A DNA stretch of 64,000 bases from Ecdyonurus torrentis. Taxonomy: Eukaryota; Arthropoda; Insecta; Ephemeroptera; Heptageniidae. The stretch covers positions 36,342,085 through 36,406,084 of the forward strand of contig OX439130.1 of assembly GCA_949318235.1 (NCBI GenBank), read 5' to 3'. Positions 50,118-61,560 of the stretch are shown piece by piece; within the stretch, counting starts at the first letter, position 1; each line of letters begins with the position of its first letter. The notes under the pieces were generated by a model that was not told where the DNA came from, did not search any database, and was given only the letters and a program-made list of their open reading frames with translations. Both the position numbers and the translations under genes were made by a program.

Positions 50118-52210
50118 ACCAAGTGATTTTTATATGTAACATCTACATACTTCATATAGAAATATGCGATATGTATGCCATAATATGCTAAAATTGCTTG
50201 TCTGTATTAAAAGAAAAAAAGTCATTCTTTCTATCTTCATTCAAGATACAATTATTACTTTCATAATGGAGTTTATCAGTGGGGCATTTGGGAAGCGGAA
50301 GGTCCTCTAATCTCCAAATAAAGCTTAAATATTAGCACTGCAGGACCTTTTTTTTTTTTTTTGAGACAACTATTGCACCAAGGCCTAATGAGTTAAATGA
50401 GAGTTACTAGACACTTGCCACACTTTTTTGTGTGTTTAAGCTCGTATAAAATATTAAAGAAAATTCATCACTCATACATCGAAGGAATCTCTACATATGG
50501 CTCGAGGGGCAAAAAATGTTTAACTGACAGTGTAAATTTTTTCTTATAAAATATATAATATATTTACTATTTTTATTAAAAAAAGTTCTATTATTTATTT
50601 TAAAATACCTGGCTCATTTCAGAAAAATTCATTTCTAGTCCTTAAAATAATCATACAATTACTGGTTTGCTTCATTTTTTTTTTTTTTTTTTTTTTTTTT
50701 GATTGTCTAGCCCTTTTTAAATATAAAATTATATTGACTCTGTCTGCTGCTTCACAGCCAGGGCCGGCTTGGGAGCTAAAAGCCCGGTCCGGCAGAAAAA
50801 AGAAAAGGCCCGCATACCAATGGGGGGTCTGGGGGGCGACAGCCCCCCAGTTTGCGCCGCAGGCGAAAATTTTTTTAAAAGGGGGCGTGGCACGTGGATT
50901 TTTGGCTAATTCTGAACTAAATTTTTATATTTTCACTCTTCCAGAGAAATTAAAAATTATTCCTTAGCAAGCTTTAAAAATTTAGAGAACAAAAATGGCT
51001 AAATAATAGAAGAAAAAGATACTTAAAAAAATACTTTTATTTGTTTATGTTAGAAATTATTAAGATAAAAAAAGGCAAATAAAAAAGTGAAGAAAAAAAA
51101 AACAAAAAAAAACAGCAAGAACGTATAATATGTAAGTTTATAATTAGAGCTATGAAAAGTTTGATTTTTTTAGAACGGTTGACTTTAAGCCCGAGTTATG
51201 CTTGAAATCTTAAATCCGAAAAATGAGCTACAACTTGTTAAAACTTGATGTTTGAGCAGATATTCAAAAATGAGCTCTCAAACCTATAGCAAAAAAAGCC
51301 CGCTTTTCATTGCATACAAAAATAATGATTGTTATTGAAGTCAAAAGTCGTAAATTATAAATTAAAAATAATAATAATAATAATAAAAAATTTAAAATTC
51401 TAAAGAAATTTGCATGAGTCTTTCATGGGTTGAACTGGAGCTGGCTCGTTCTTGAGCTAAAAGCTCAAAACCCAGGTCCATTTTTGTTTAAATTGTTTTT
51501 TTAAGGGTACCCTAAGATTTTGGCCCGGGTGGGAGCTCGACCCGGTTTAAATTGCAGCTACAATATTGTACACATATTATAAAAAAAAAGGAGGAATAAT
51601 GCTGATGTGAGCCATTGAATTCAGCGCGCGTGGGGCTTAAATCGTTTAAAAAAAATTAATATTAAATTGAAAAGCTTTCAAAAATATAATAATATACAAG
51701 AAGTAAAGGGAAGAAACAAAAATACGACAGGTTTAAAAAAATACATTATAATTAAAAGTGACAATTTCAGAAAACAACGATGATCTTTCTTTTTTTAAAA
51801 ACAAAAGTTAAATAAAAAAATTAATAAAAAATGTGCGAATTTTTTCAAATCAACTTTACACTTCATTTTCCTTTCCTTTCCTTTCTTTCCTTTTCTTTTT
51901 TTTTTTTTTTTTTTTTTTCTTTTTTTCTTTTTTTTTTTTTTTTTTTCTTTTTCTTTTTTTTTCTCTTTCTCTTTTTTTTCCTCCAAAATAAAAGGCCCGT
52001 AAAAGCAAAGGCCCGGTCCGGGATCCCGGACTAAGGCCTTATGCCAAGCCGGCCCTGTTCACAGCTTTAGAATAATACTGTAATTCACAAATTCCTAAGC
52101 AAATATCAAAAGTGACTATGAATAAAAATGCAGATAAAACTTGGTAAATGATACTTATATTAACTTAATATTAGATACAATATAAAAAAGAAAATGAGAT
52201 GCTTAATTAT
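50118..52210. other. Gap between convergent VHL and LSM4
   Basis: Holds the VHL 3' UTR (AATAAA at 50317-50322), poly(T) runs near 50350 and 50678-50700, and the 1299-bp hAT element at 50759-52057. No gene is supported. Confidence 0.65.
50759..52057. mobile_element. Non-autonomous hAT element
   Basis: Ends CAGGGCCGGCTTGG and CCAAGCCGGCCCTG are perfect inverted repeats, flanked by the 8-bp duplication TTCACAGC (50751-50758 and 52058-52065). It is 1299 bp, contains a long pyrimidine tract (about 51863-51980) and no transposase ORF. Confidence 0.92.
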
Positions 52211-55200
52211 TTATTTTCTAGGGTTGCGTCCGCCGCCACCACCACCTCCACCTCCACCTCCTCTGTTTTGTCCAGGGCGACCTCGTTGTCCAAACGATCC
52301 TGAGAAATTATATTTATAAATGTTTAGAGAATCATCTTGTATTGCAAATAATGTACTACAATGGACAGGTATCACATTGATTTCTGAAAGCACTTGGGAC
52401 AGGATATATATTAGAGATGTGAAAATTACACATTATATTACTGATCAGATTGAATGACACTAATGTGATGCAATAAGGACACTAGGTTACAACAAATGAA
52501 CAGAAGTGTTCAAAGTCATATTTGCTTCATCATCTTGTAATTAAATAAATTGTCATTTTATTTGGCATTGAAAGAGTTTACTCGTCACTTTTTTTGTTGC
52601 TCGCAGTATATACTATGCAATATAAAATAAAAAAATATATATTGAGGGTGCTCTACTATAATGTCTTAAGTACATTTGACCTTGAAAAGTAAAAAAAAAA
52701 AAAAAGTCAGATCGATACCAAATTTTGGATTTTGTCGTTTCAGGTCATTTGCAGTAAAAAATATTTTCAAGTCCAAATGAGGGTCAAAGTACCCTCAATA
52801 TACATATTTTTCCTACTGACTGTCTAGAAAAAAAAGAACGAAAGAAAGGTAAAGTGCTGTGTGAAAATAACCATTTGATTATAACAAGTTCTTGGTTATA
52901 CCAACGAAGCTGAAGGTAACGTAAGGCATCGACTGCGAATTTCATTCGTCTTTGCCAAATTTGCCCGATCGACGAGATCTATTTCCGGTAAAATTTAATT
53001 TTTTCAAAAAAAATTACACATGATAATATTTTCCCGCCATCAAAACGTGAAAAATACTGGAAATAAAGATTTAAATCTTGCAGCAGATGCACGAAATGTG
53101 CAGTCGATGCCTTACGTTATCTTCAGCTTTGTTGGGTTATACTATGTGTTATATTATGAAGTCATAACTAAAATAGGTAGTAATGTCACCGCATTCTTCT
53201 TATGTAAGGGGGGGGGGGGGGGTGAAACAGGGGAGTTACTAAACTTTATAGGCCTGCAAACGGCGTAGAGAAAACCTGATTTTGTGGAGATGCCTTAGCC
53301 ACCTCGGCAACCAATTTTGACAGTGAATTCTAATGTCTCAGAAAAGCATCACTTAATTAACAAAGGAGAACATTCATAAGATTTTAAGACACTGGCTGAC
53401 TTCTTTACGCATGCCCTGGTATGATTTTTATTTCCTGACAATTCGTATTAGTTGCCCTATGATTTTTTAAAGTAACCCCTTTTAACATTAGTTCAGATAA
53501 GGCGTACGGAATGCAGAAAAAAAAAATTGTGAACTGACCATATTACTTTTTTTAGTTTCTATAGACATAACATTATGGTCACAATAATGTAAGATACCTC
53601 AAATCACTGATATATGTGAAATATGGAGAGAGAAAAAAAATATTATATTGATATAATTTAGAAATGAAGTAAAATAACATTATATTATGTTGTCCTTGTT
53701 TTTCATTTAATATATTGTCACTTTGATAATTCTTTGACTAATTCTCCTAATTTGTTTACTTATTCTTTTTCTTATTTTTAATTATTTTTAAGCTTCAAAT
53801 TTGTAAGCTAGAATATTGTAAGTACTAAAATTATAATGCAAAAATATAAAAAAAAAAAAAAAAAAAATCTATATATCCATATGTATGTGAGACATACGTA
53901 TATAACATAAATGTATATATCGTCAGTCGGATATGCAAAGCTCGGATTAGGAATTTGAGTGTTTCTGAAGTTTGAATCGTCATAATTCAAAAATAAAAAG
54001 TCACAAAAAATTGAAATTATTTTTGTCGTGCGGCTTATATATCTGACAATACATTGTATTAATTTCATATTTTTATTTCAAATATTTCGCTCACAATTCA
54101 TCAATTAGTAAACTAAAACACCCTGTTTTTGCACTCTGTTCAAAAAAGTGAAACTAAAATTATTATTCCCTTGCAACAGTAAGCAATAAAAATTTCAAAT
54201 TAATATCATACAGTCAAGAAATGTTGCTTATTCTTAATGTACAGTTGAAATATTTTTGCAAGCGACCCCTTTGCCAAAATTTGCAAAAAACGGATCTCGC
54301 GTTCTTTTAATGTTTTGAAGCTCAAAATTATTTTAGGGGCGCAATTTTGTATTCTTAAAAGATTTCTTTGCAATATACAAAGTTATTTTGAAATTAACTA
54401 AAATTTATGAATTAATTAACTTATAGCCCCTGTATTTACGCAAAAAGCAGTACATAAAATGCCTGATGACCGCAACCAGCAGTACATTAAATTTTTAAAA
54501 ATTCATTTAATATCATAGAAATAAGATATTTACATTATTAGCAAAAGACCATTTAAGAGATTCAAAATTGCACCCCGAAAATAATTTTGAGCTTCAAAAC
54601 ATTAAAAGAACGCGAGATCCGTTTTTTGCAAATTTTGGCAAAGGGGTCGCTTGCAAAAAAAATTCAACTGTATATTAAGAATAAGCAACATTTATTGACT
54701 CTATGATGTTAATTTGAAATTTTTATTCCTAACTGTTGCATGGGAATAAAAATTTTAGTTTCACTTTTTTGCACAGAGTGCTAAAACAGGGTGTTTTAGT
54801 TTACTAATTGATGAATTGTGAGCGAACTATTTGAAATAAAAATATAAAATTAATACAATATATTGTCAGATATATAAGCCACACGACAAAAATAATTTCA
54901 AATTTTTGTGACTTTTTATTTTTGAATTATGACGATTCAAACTTCAGAAACACTCAAATTCCTAATCCGAGCTTTGCATATCCGACTGACGATATATGTG
55001 TATAGCAGTTAAACATTTTCTTTCTTTGAAATATTATCTTTCTTTACTTTGCCTTCGTATGAGCCTAGCTCGCTGATCGCAAGAAATTATAAGCGACCAA
55101 ATGTACTCGAAATATGTATAACCTATGTGAAATAAAATAAAAATAAATAAATAAATATATGCATATTGATGTTGTTGCAAGCAATACCTGTATCTCGTTT

Positions 55201-57982
55201 TTTGTCACATTAAAATGACTCTATCTCGTTATTTGTCACCAGTAGCAAAACGCATGTCTCGTTTTTTGACACGCAAAGCAATATGTGTAAGTCATTTCTG
55301 AACGTCATGTAGATGGCACTCAACTTACACATATTGCTTCGCCTGAAAAAAAAGAGAGAGAGAGAGAGACACACACACATTGTTTGCAACAACATCGATA
55401 TATAGTTATTATTCTCCTGTAAATACACAGTACTGTTGGATAGTTCATACAATATCTGAAACATGTGCTAGGACTAGGACGGCACAAACCAAGTAATTTT
55501 GTTCAAATGATTTCAATCTATTGCACATAAAAATTACGTAACTTCAATTTTGAAGGTATGATTTAAAAGTAATGTTAACTAGAATGTGATAAGCATAGAT
55601 TAGTGCCATCTATAGACTAACTGATGTTTATAGAAGGAAAGAAAATAGTGTAACAATTAGAGAAGGTATGTTGTATGGAAAATAATACTTTGCAAAAATC
55701 TTTAATTAATAGAAACATGAAACATGTATTAGGACAGGCTGTAGGCATGATATTCCGTTTGTTCATTAAATATTTTTGCATAGCATAATTTTCCATTGAA
55801 CATGCGATGATTTTTAAACTAATTTTACAACTTTCTTGGTACAATTAATATTATGAACTTTTTTTTTATTATAAACACTGTACTGCTTATAAGTTTTAAT
55901 AGAAAAGACTTTCTCAAATGAGATTCAGTGGACATACCCCAGGGGGAGCTCATATAGAAAAGACTTTCTCAAATGAGATTCAGTGGACATACCCCAGGGG
56001 GAGCTCATAAGGCTGTTGTGATGCCACGTGAATCGTTTTGCCCATAAGGTTAACATTGCATTTTCTGGAACGCGTGACGTCACAGCTGCTAGTGAGCCCC
56101 CCCTGGACATACCCCCCCTCAAAAAATAAAATGTTTAATAATGTTTAGCACTTTTTCATGTCATGTTCCTGTCATGTTATGAGTCTTGCTTGTTTCAAAG
56201 CAAATTGCATTCTTGCTGCTGCCAGACAAGCAAGCATGACTCAAATCAAGAAAGGAGAAATCTTAGCAACTGATCAAAAAATTAAAGTTTTTTTTTTCCA
56301 TAATAACACATGTCAAATAGTTTAAAAAATATATATTACTGTAACAATAGTAGTTAGAGATTAGAGCTTGAATAGAGTTGATTTGAAAATTAATAAAACA
56401 CAACGATTCTCTAATTTATATAGTGATTTGGGACTAGAGGGAATGTAACAACCCTCAATAAATATCTTATCAAATATGCTTATGATTTTATCTTGTGTAG
56501 GAAATGCATACGATGCATTATTTGGTGAGTGCGTGTCGTGCGGTACGCGGCGAACACAAGAGAGTCTTGAGTTGGCTTCGGCCAAGTCAAGAGCCTCTGC
56601 TAAAACTTATACTCTGTACTGTACACTTATAGTGAATAAGTTTTAGCAGAGGCTCTTGACTTGGCCTTTTATATGACCCCGTATATGAATCTCTTGTGTG
56701 CGTCGCGTACCACACAACATGTACTCACCAAATAATGCACCGTATGCATTTCCTACACAATGTAAAATCATAAGCATATTAGATATGATATTTATTGAGG
56801 GTTGCTGCTGGACCAAATAGTCTAGCGTGAGCTAGTTAAAAAATAGACGTTAAAGGATGAGGATACAGTTTCAATATAAAATCACTTAAATCAGACATGC
56901 CTAGCATCTCACTTTCTCACACTACATCAAAGGCATAAAATTACAAAACAGCATCAGACTTACTCATGGTCATAGATAAGTTCCGCTCATTTTTTTAAAA
57001 CTTATTATTACCAACTACAATGTTTTTTTTTTGTTTTTTTTTTTTCTTTCTTTCCTGTTTATGCATAATGCATGTTGAAGTTTCTTTTTTTCCAACAGCC
57101 AAAAAAATTTCACTGATCTTCCTTGTAGGAGAAGAATTAATTAATATAGTTTGCTTAAGCGATAGCAAAAATACATTTTGCTTTAGCCTATTGGCACATG
57201 AGAAAGTGTACCATGCATTACCTGATCCCACTGGCTATTGAAAAGACATGTAAGTAACAACTTACCCCTTCCACCTTGAGGTCCTCTTCCTCCCCTTTGT
57301 CCCTGACCACCCCCTCGTGGTCCCTTGTTATCTCCTCTACCTCTACCCTTGGCTACAACCTCTTCTTTGACCATGTCAATCACCTCATCAGGTATGCGCA
57401 AGTACTTAATGGTGCTGCCTCGGATGTAACACTCGGGCATGCGCCAAAACTTGTCTCCATCCTGCACACACATTAAATCATATAGATCTTATTTCACTAT
57501 AGTCATGAGATGCGCACAGCTTACCCTTGATGTACAAATCACTTCTCGGAGATTGATGTTCATCCAACTGTCACAGTTAACTAAATGGCCGTTGTATGTT
57601 TCTCCATTTTTAAGTTCCACCAGCTGAAGTAAAATAAAGAATGTACCGTAAGTGTTATTATTTAATACTAGAGGTCGAAAGAAGTGATAAGGTAAGGACG
57701 GGCCCACATTCTTGTGAATATCTTTGGGGGGGGGGGGGGGGGGTGATGCTTAACAGACCTTGCATACCCATGACCTATTATGTATGTACTTCGCAGATTA
57801 CTTACCATAGGGTGATTCTGTGCTGTTCTCAATAGTGAAAGGGGAAGCTGTAAGAAAAAGTTTATATTTTTAAAATCATAAAATCCTAATATTTTTATAC
57901 ATATTATGCATATTTTGATTTAGAAATGTTCTCACGTCAGTGCGTTGCGTTACCGGTACGTATTATTATTATTACTCACCAT
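52211..57982 (-). CDS. LSM4: U6 snRNA-associated Sm-like protein LSm4
   Basis: Coding exons 57980-57982, 57806-57847, 57525-57623, 57266-57461 and 52211-52299 join in phase to give 142 residues, near the 139 of human LSM4. Exon 1 contributes only the ATG, followed directly by the donor GTGAGT; exon 2 continues [14 protein letters not shown]. The Sm fold follows with Sm1 ([20 protein letters not shown], then MNINLREV) and Sm2 ([20 protein letters not shown]). The tail is RG/GG-rich and ends in an unbroken run of about a dozen Gly. LSm4 belongs to the LSm2-8 ring on the U6 snRNA 3' end and the LSm1-7 decapping ring; the RGG tail is involved in P-body assembly in other species. Intron 4 is almost 5 kb and full of transposable elements. 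A nested transposon begins 150 bp upstream of the start codon. Confidence 0.96.
52642..52798. mobile_element. MITE family M7, complete copy
   Basis: Ends TTGAGGGTGCTCT and AGTACCCTCAA flanked by TA on both sides (52640-52641, 52799-52800). Inner arms contain CATTTGACCTTGAAAA and CAAATGAGGGTCAAAG. 157 bp, LSM4 intron 4. Confidence 0.72.
53209..53222. repeat. Poly(G) run
   Basis: One of several runs of 10-15 G or C in the window (also 29391, 44238, 57726, 60649 and 60774). Confidence 0.85.
53915..54996. mobile_element. 1.1-kb foldback element
   Basis: Two arms of about 430 bp (53915-54350 and 54560-54996) are inverted, highly similar copies, starting ATATATCGTCAGTCGGATAT. They include AACGGATCTCGCGTTC and its complement near the inner edge. 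About 200 bp of unrelated sequence separates them. No ORF. LSM4 intron 4. Confidence 0.85.
55155..55403. mobile_element. Palindromic MITE (family M8)
   Basis: Arms ATTGATGTTGTTGCAAGCAAT and ATTGTTTGCAACAACATCGAT enclose GCAATATGTGTAAGT and its complement ACTTACACATATTGC. A (GA)n(CA)n tract lies at 55353-55378. Repeats of TCTCGTTTTTTG occur inside. Confidence 0.65.
55899..56008. repeat. 55-bp tandem duplication
   Basis: Two adjacent identical 55-bp units, 55899-55953 and 55954-56008, each containing AGAAAAGACTTTCTC and CATACCCCAGGGGGAGCTC. The exact match suggests a very recent duplication or an assembly slip. Confidence 0.9.
56451..56804. mobile_element. Palindromic element with about 160-bp arms
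   Basis: Ends CAACCCTCAATAAATAT and ATATTTATTGAGGGTTG; inner edges AGAGCCTCTGCTAAAACTTA and TAAGTTTTAGCAGAGGCTCT. The arms are diverged in the middle, unlike the palindrome in MED14. LSM4 intron 4. Confidence 0.75.
57726..57743. repeat. Poly(G) run in LSM4 intron 2
   Basis: A run of about 17 G residues between the second and third coding exons of LSM4. Confidence 0.9.
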
Positions 57983-58857
57983 TTTGTATCCACAGCAAAT
58001 CTATAGATATTTAATGATTTTATAATGTATATTTTTTGTTATTCTAAAAAAAAATACGACCTTATAAATTTAATAATTACAAATAGTGCTCTTTTTGGCG
58101 AAAAAAAATCAAAATTATATATATATATTTTTCATGATATAATTAAGACGGTAGTCAAGCTCAGGCCTCTGTATCTGTGATAGCGCCGCGTCGTGTTAGC
58201 GCACTAGCGGGTTCAAATGAAATTTCCCGCTCTCCCATTTCGATCGAGCGCCTATGTATAAGCATAGGGAAAACGCACAAAAACTGCAATAACTTCTGAA
58301 CGCATGAAATGTTAACAATAAAAATTCATGAAATTAATCAGCATAATTATCCGGATCTTTTGATATGCATTTTATGTAACTTTGTTAATAATGTGAATTT
58401 CGCAATAAAATTATATGCAAAATAACCGGAAACATATTATGATAAAGTTCTGAAAAAATGAATGTTAACATTTCATTACGAAAAAATACAAAAAATAAAA
58501 ACGAAAATTTCCCATGTTAAATTTTAAAATCCGATCGAAATGGGAAGCGCGCGAAGCAGGGTTACCAACTATTTGAAACATGAAAAGAGGACAGGTTACC
58601 CTATACTGAGGGGGGGGTGCGGGGGTGTCCCCCGTAAGAAATTTTGAGAATTTTGGATTAAAATTCACAATTTGGTGCTATTTCTGGCCCCCATGTTTGA
58701 GTATTTTAATCTTATTTTAAAACCATTCATTTAACGTAAGATATGAATATTTTTATTAAATAATTAGGTCCAAAAAGATTAAAAAATATATAATGTAATT
58801 TGGAGGTTGTCGGTTAAAAAAAAAATCTTAAAAAATTTCTAGGCTTAAAACACGCCT

Positions 58858-59015
58858 CCCAGTAAACCACAGTTTTTCACAAGTAGTTTGCAAGTACTTT
58901 TCCGATGCAAGAGTGTCACTCCCAGCTCATGTGACGTCACTGGTACTGACATTCTTGCATCGGAAAAGTACTTGCAATGTACATGTGAAAAAACTGTGGT
59001 TTTTACTGGGCTATT
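58858..59015. mobile_element. MITE inserted in the inner hAT
   Basis: Arms CCAGTAAACCACAGTTTTTC and GAAAAAACTGTGGTTTTTACTG, with GCAAGTACTTTTCCGATGCA mirrored inside. About 158 bp. Confidence 0.75.
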
Positions 59016-59019
59016 ATGC

Positions 59020-59175
59020 CTAGTATTTCTCATTTAAATTTCTCCAGAATCGGGCAGAGATTAAGTGTTCTCAAAAATTTAAAAAAATAAATAATAATAA
59101 TAACTTTTTCTCCTCATTAGCGTAATGTTAAATTAGGGGACCCGCCTTAGCTTTCCTTGAGCGTTAAACCAATAA
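59020..59175 (-). repeat. Dispersed repeat R, copy 2
   Basis: Reverse-oriented match to 8190-8390 (ATTTCTCATTTAAATTTCTC, TTAGGGGACCC). The MITE at 58858-59015 seems to sit within this repeat. Confidence 0.5.
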
Positions 59176-59857
59176 GCTCCATTATTCAATATTTCAAGTT
59201 TTTTTTTTTTTTTTTTTTTTTTTTTGAGCAGTTGAGGAATTTTTAATTACTTTTTAAAGTTGTGATGAGAGAGGGGATAAAAATTTGTGGCCAATATACT
59301 TAATTTTTTAGTTATTAGAATGTACAAAATATTTAAAAATATTTAAATTTATAAACATTTGAAGGGAAAAAAAAAGATATATAGAGATAGAGAGAATTAA
59401 AAATTGAGCTATACTATATATCAGATTTTTTTCTCAGGATCTAATTATCATAAAATAATGTTTATTTCTAAAATTTTCTTTTTTTATTTTATGTTTCAAT
59501 CATTGTGTTTTTGGCAATACCTATAAAGCTATTTATGAAGAAACTTTAATTTTTTAGTTTAAACTACCTGGGCCACAAAATAATTACGTGCTATTTTTAT
59601 TAGAAAAGAGATGCAATTTTTTTTAATCATCCCGTGTGTCCTGCACCCTGAACAGATAAATCTAGAGATGGAACTTGAAAAAAAAAATTATCCAGGAATT
59701 TTAGAAAATGGCATCAAAATGATGCCATACATATGGTATAAAATATGGTACAAAATAACCCCCAAGTCAATATTTCTCAGACGGTTTCCTGTTTTTCAAT
59801 CAATTTTACTATCGCAGCTAGTTTTTTCATTTTAATAAGTATATTTTTTGTTAAATT

Positions 59858-61078
59858 CCCACACAGCACGGTTTATCCAATAGATATTCATTGGATATCC
59901 CAATATCCAAAATATATCCCGTCCATTTTAAATGAACCTTGAATGTCTATGGGATATTTAGCTTGGATATAAAAAACAAATCCAAAATTAATTATATAAT
60001 TATTTTCAACCCGTTTTTCTCATGAGCTGACAATTATATTAAGTTTTATTTATAATTTTAATTATTAAATATATTTTGGGGCAATTTTTTTATATCCACT
60101 GGTATATCCATAGAATATGCAAGAGTGGATATATAAAATTTCACTCACAAAATTAGTTTTATTGAGAGATTTTATGATATATGTTATGAATTTATTTACC
60201 TAAAAGTTATATTTCATGCTAATTGATTTTTTTAGTCACTTTAATATTTTAAATTCTTTATATCCATTAGATATCCCAAAAATATCCAAATATCCATAGG
60301 TATATCCACCAGAGGGCAGCGTTCATTTGTGAATTTTAAATGATGCTAATTTTTTTATATTGTGCTAAATAATTAATTTTAAAATAATATAAAGTATGGG
60401 TTTTGTGCATTTAATTATAAGCAAACAATTCAAATCATAAAACAACTACAATTTTAATAATTAATTAACTTAATTTAATTTTGAAAATCCATCTCTAACT
60501 TTTTAAGTCAGACTGAAATGTTGTGGTAATAATATCCTCCGAATATCCATGTTATATCCTTCAATTTCGTGTCTCAGTGGAAGACACACAACTCTAAGTC
60601 ATGAATACTTTTTGACTTGGGCAAAAACCAAAAGCCCTTCCCCCGACCTGGGGGGGGGGGGAGGGTTGGGGGGTTGCCCATGTTAAATGAAATCACACAA
60701 CTCTTTGACAAGTCATTAATATTTTCGGACTTTGGCACGCACACCGCGCACACCAATAGCACTTCCCCGGACCTGGGGGGGGGGGGGAGTTGGAGTTGGG
60801 GGTTATTATTTGCCCATGTAAAATTGGGAAAATACTGAAAACAAAGTTAAAAAATACATTGCCTATATACCCCCCACCCCCCGAAACCCCCAAATTTTTT
60901 CTATCATATCGCATTTAATTTAACATTAAATGTACTTTTTTTAATATATCCCATAGATCTACATGGTATATTCCAGCGGGCGGGACATTTGGATTTTCTG
61001 TGGACCTTCAGCGGAGATAAATGGGATATATTTTGGGATATACGTAAGATATCTATAGGTCATTCAGTGCTGTGTGGG
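59858..61078. mobile_element. 1.2-kb element with repeated ATATCC motifs
   Basis: Ends CCCACACAGCAC and GTGCTGTGTGGG. Around twenty ATATCC/GGATAT or ATATCCA units are spread over it, densest at the two ends. No transposase ORF. The target duplication is unclear (possibly TT), so the superfamily is not assigned. Confidence 0.7.
60580..60810. repeat. Twofold internal tandem repeat with G-runs
   Basis: Two units of about 115 bp each contain ACACAACTCT, a CTTCCCC..GACCTGGGGG segment with a long G-run, and TTGCCCATGT. They are diverged by several substitutions. Confidence 0.7.
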
Positions 61079-61560
61079 TTTCTGTTCGTTTCATTTCCCC
61101 CATAAAAAAAGTAAACATTAAAATTGTGACAGGAACATCAAATCATTTGCTAACACTTAATTAGTATATTGTTGGTCTTTAGGTGTGCTTATATTTTCTA
61201 ACTAACTTTTTTTTTTAAATAAAATAAATTAAATGCATTTTAGAGAAGTTGCGCAAAGTTTTGCTCGCCGCAGGCGAAAGAAATTTTTTGAATTTTCCTT
61301 AAATTTTTTCTACTAAATTAACTTTTTGTTGTCCTCTTTTTGAAGGCCAAAAAGAGGACAGTCCTTGTCCTTTTTGGTACTTGAGAGGACAGAGGACAAA
61401 AGCCCGAAAAAGAGGATGTCCTCTTAAAAAGAGGACAGTTGGTAACCCTGGCGCGAAGAGCTGGCGAGAGCGAGCAAACACGACGGCCAGCCGTCAAAGC
61501 TCCCCCTATGCGTTAGCTATAGCATTGCGGCTACCGTCTTAATTATATCATGATATTTTT

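Larger units (their letters stand above)
58557..61450. mobile_element. Inner hAT element
   Basis: Ends CAGGGTTACCAACT and AGTTGGTAACCCTG with the perfect 8-bp duplication GCGCGAAG (58549-58556, 61451-61458). Motifs such as AAGAGGACA recur near the ends. The 2894 bp include at least two further insertions and no transposase ORF. Confidence 0.92.
58133..61552. mobile_element. Outer transposon of a nested cluster
   Basis: Terminal inverted repeats begin CATGATATAATTAAGACGGT and are perfect for about 22 bp. An 8-bp flank ATATTTTT is present on both sides (58125-58132, 61553-61560). Removing the inner hAT leaves about 520 bp, so the element is non-autonomous. Its left end is 150 bp upstream of the LSM4 start codon. 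Confidence 0.82.

Noticed and set aside
51795..52034. Lys-rich and Phe-rich ORFs over the pyrimidine tract
   Set aside because: They are translations of a simple CT/GA-rich run inside the hAT element.
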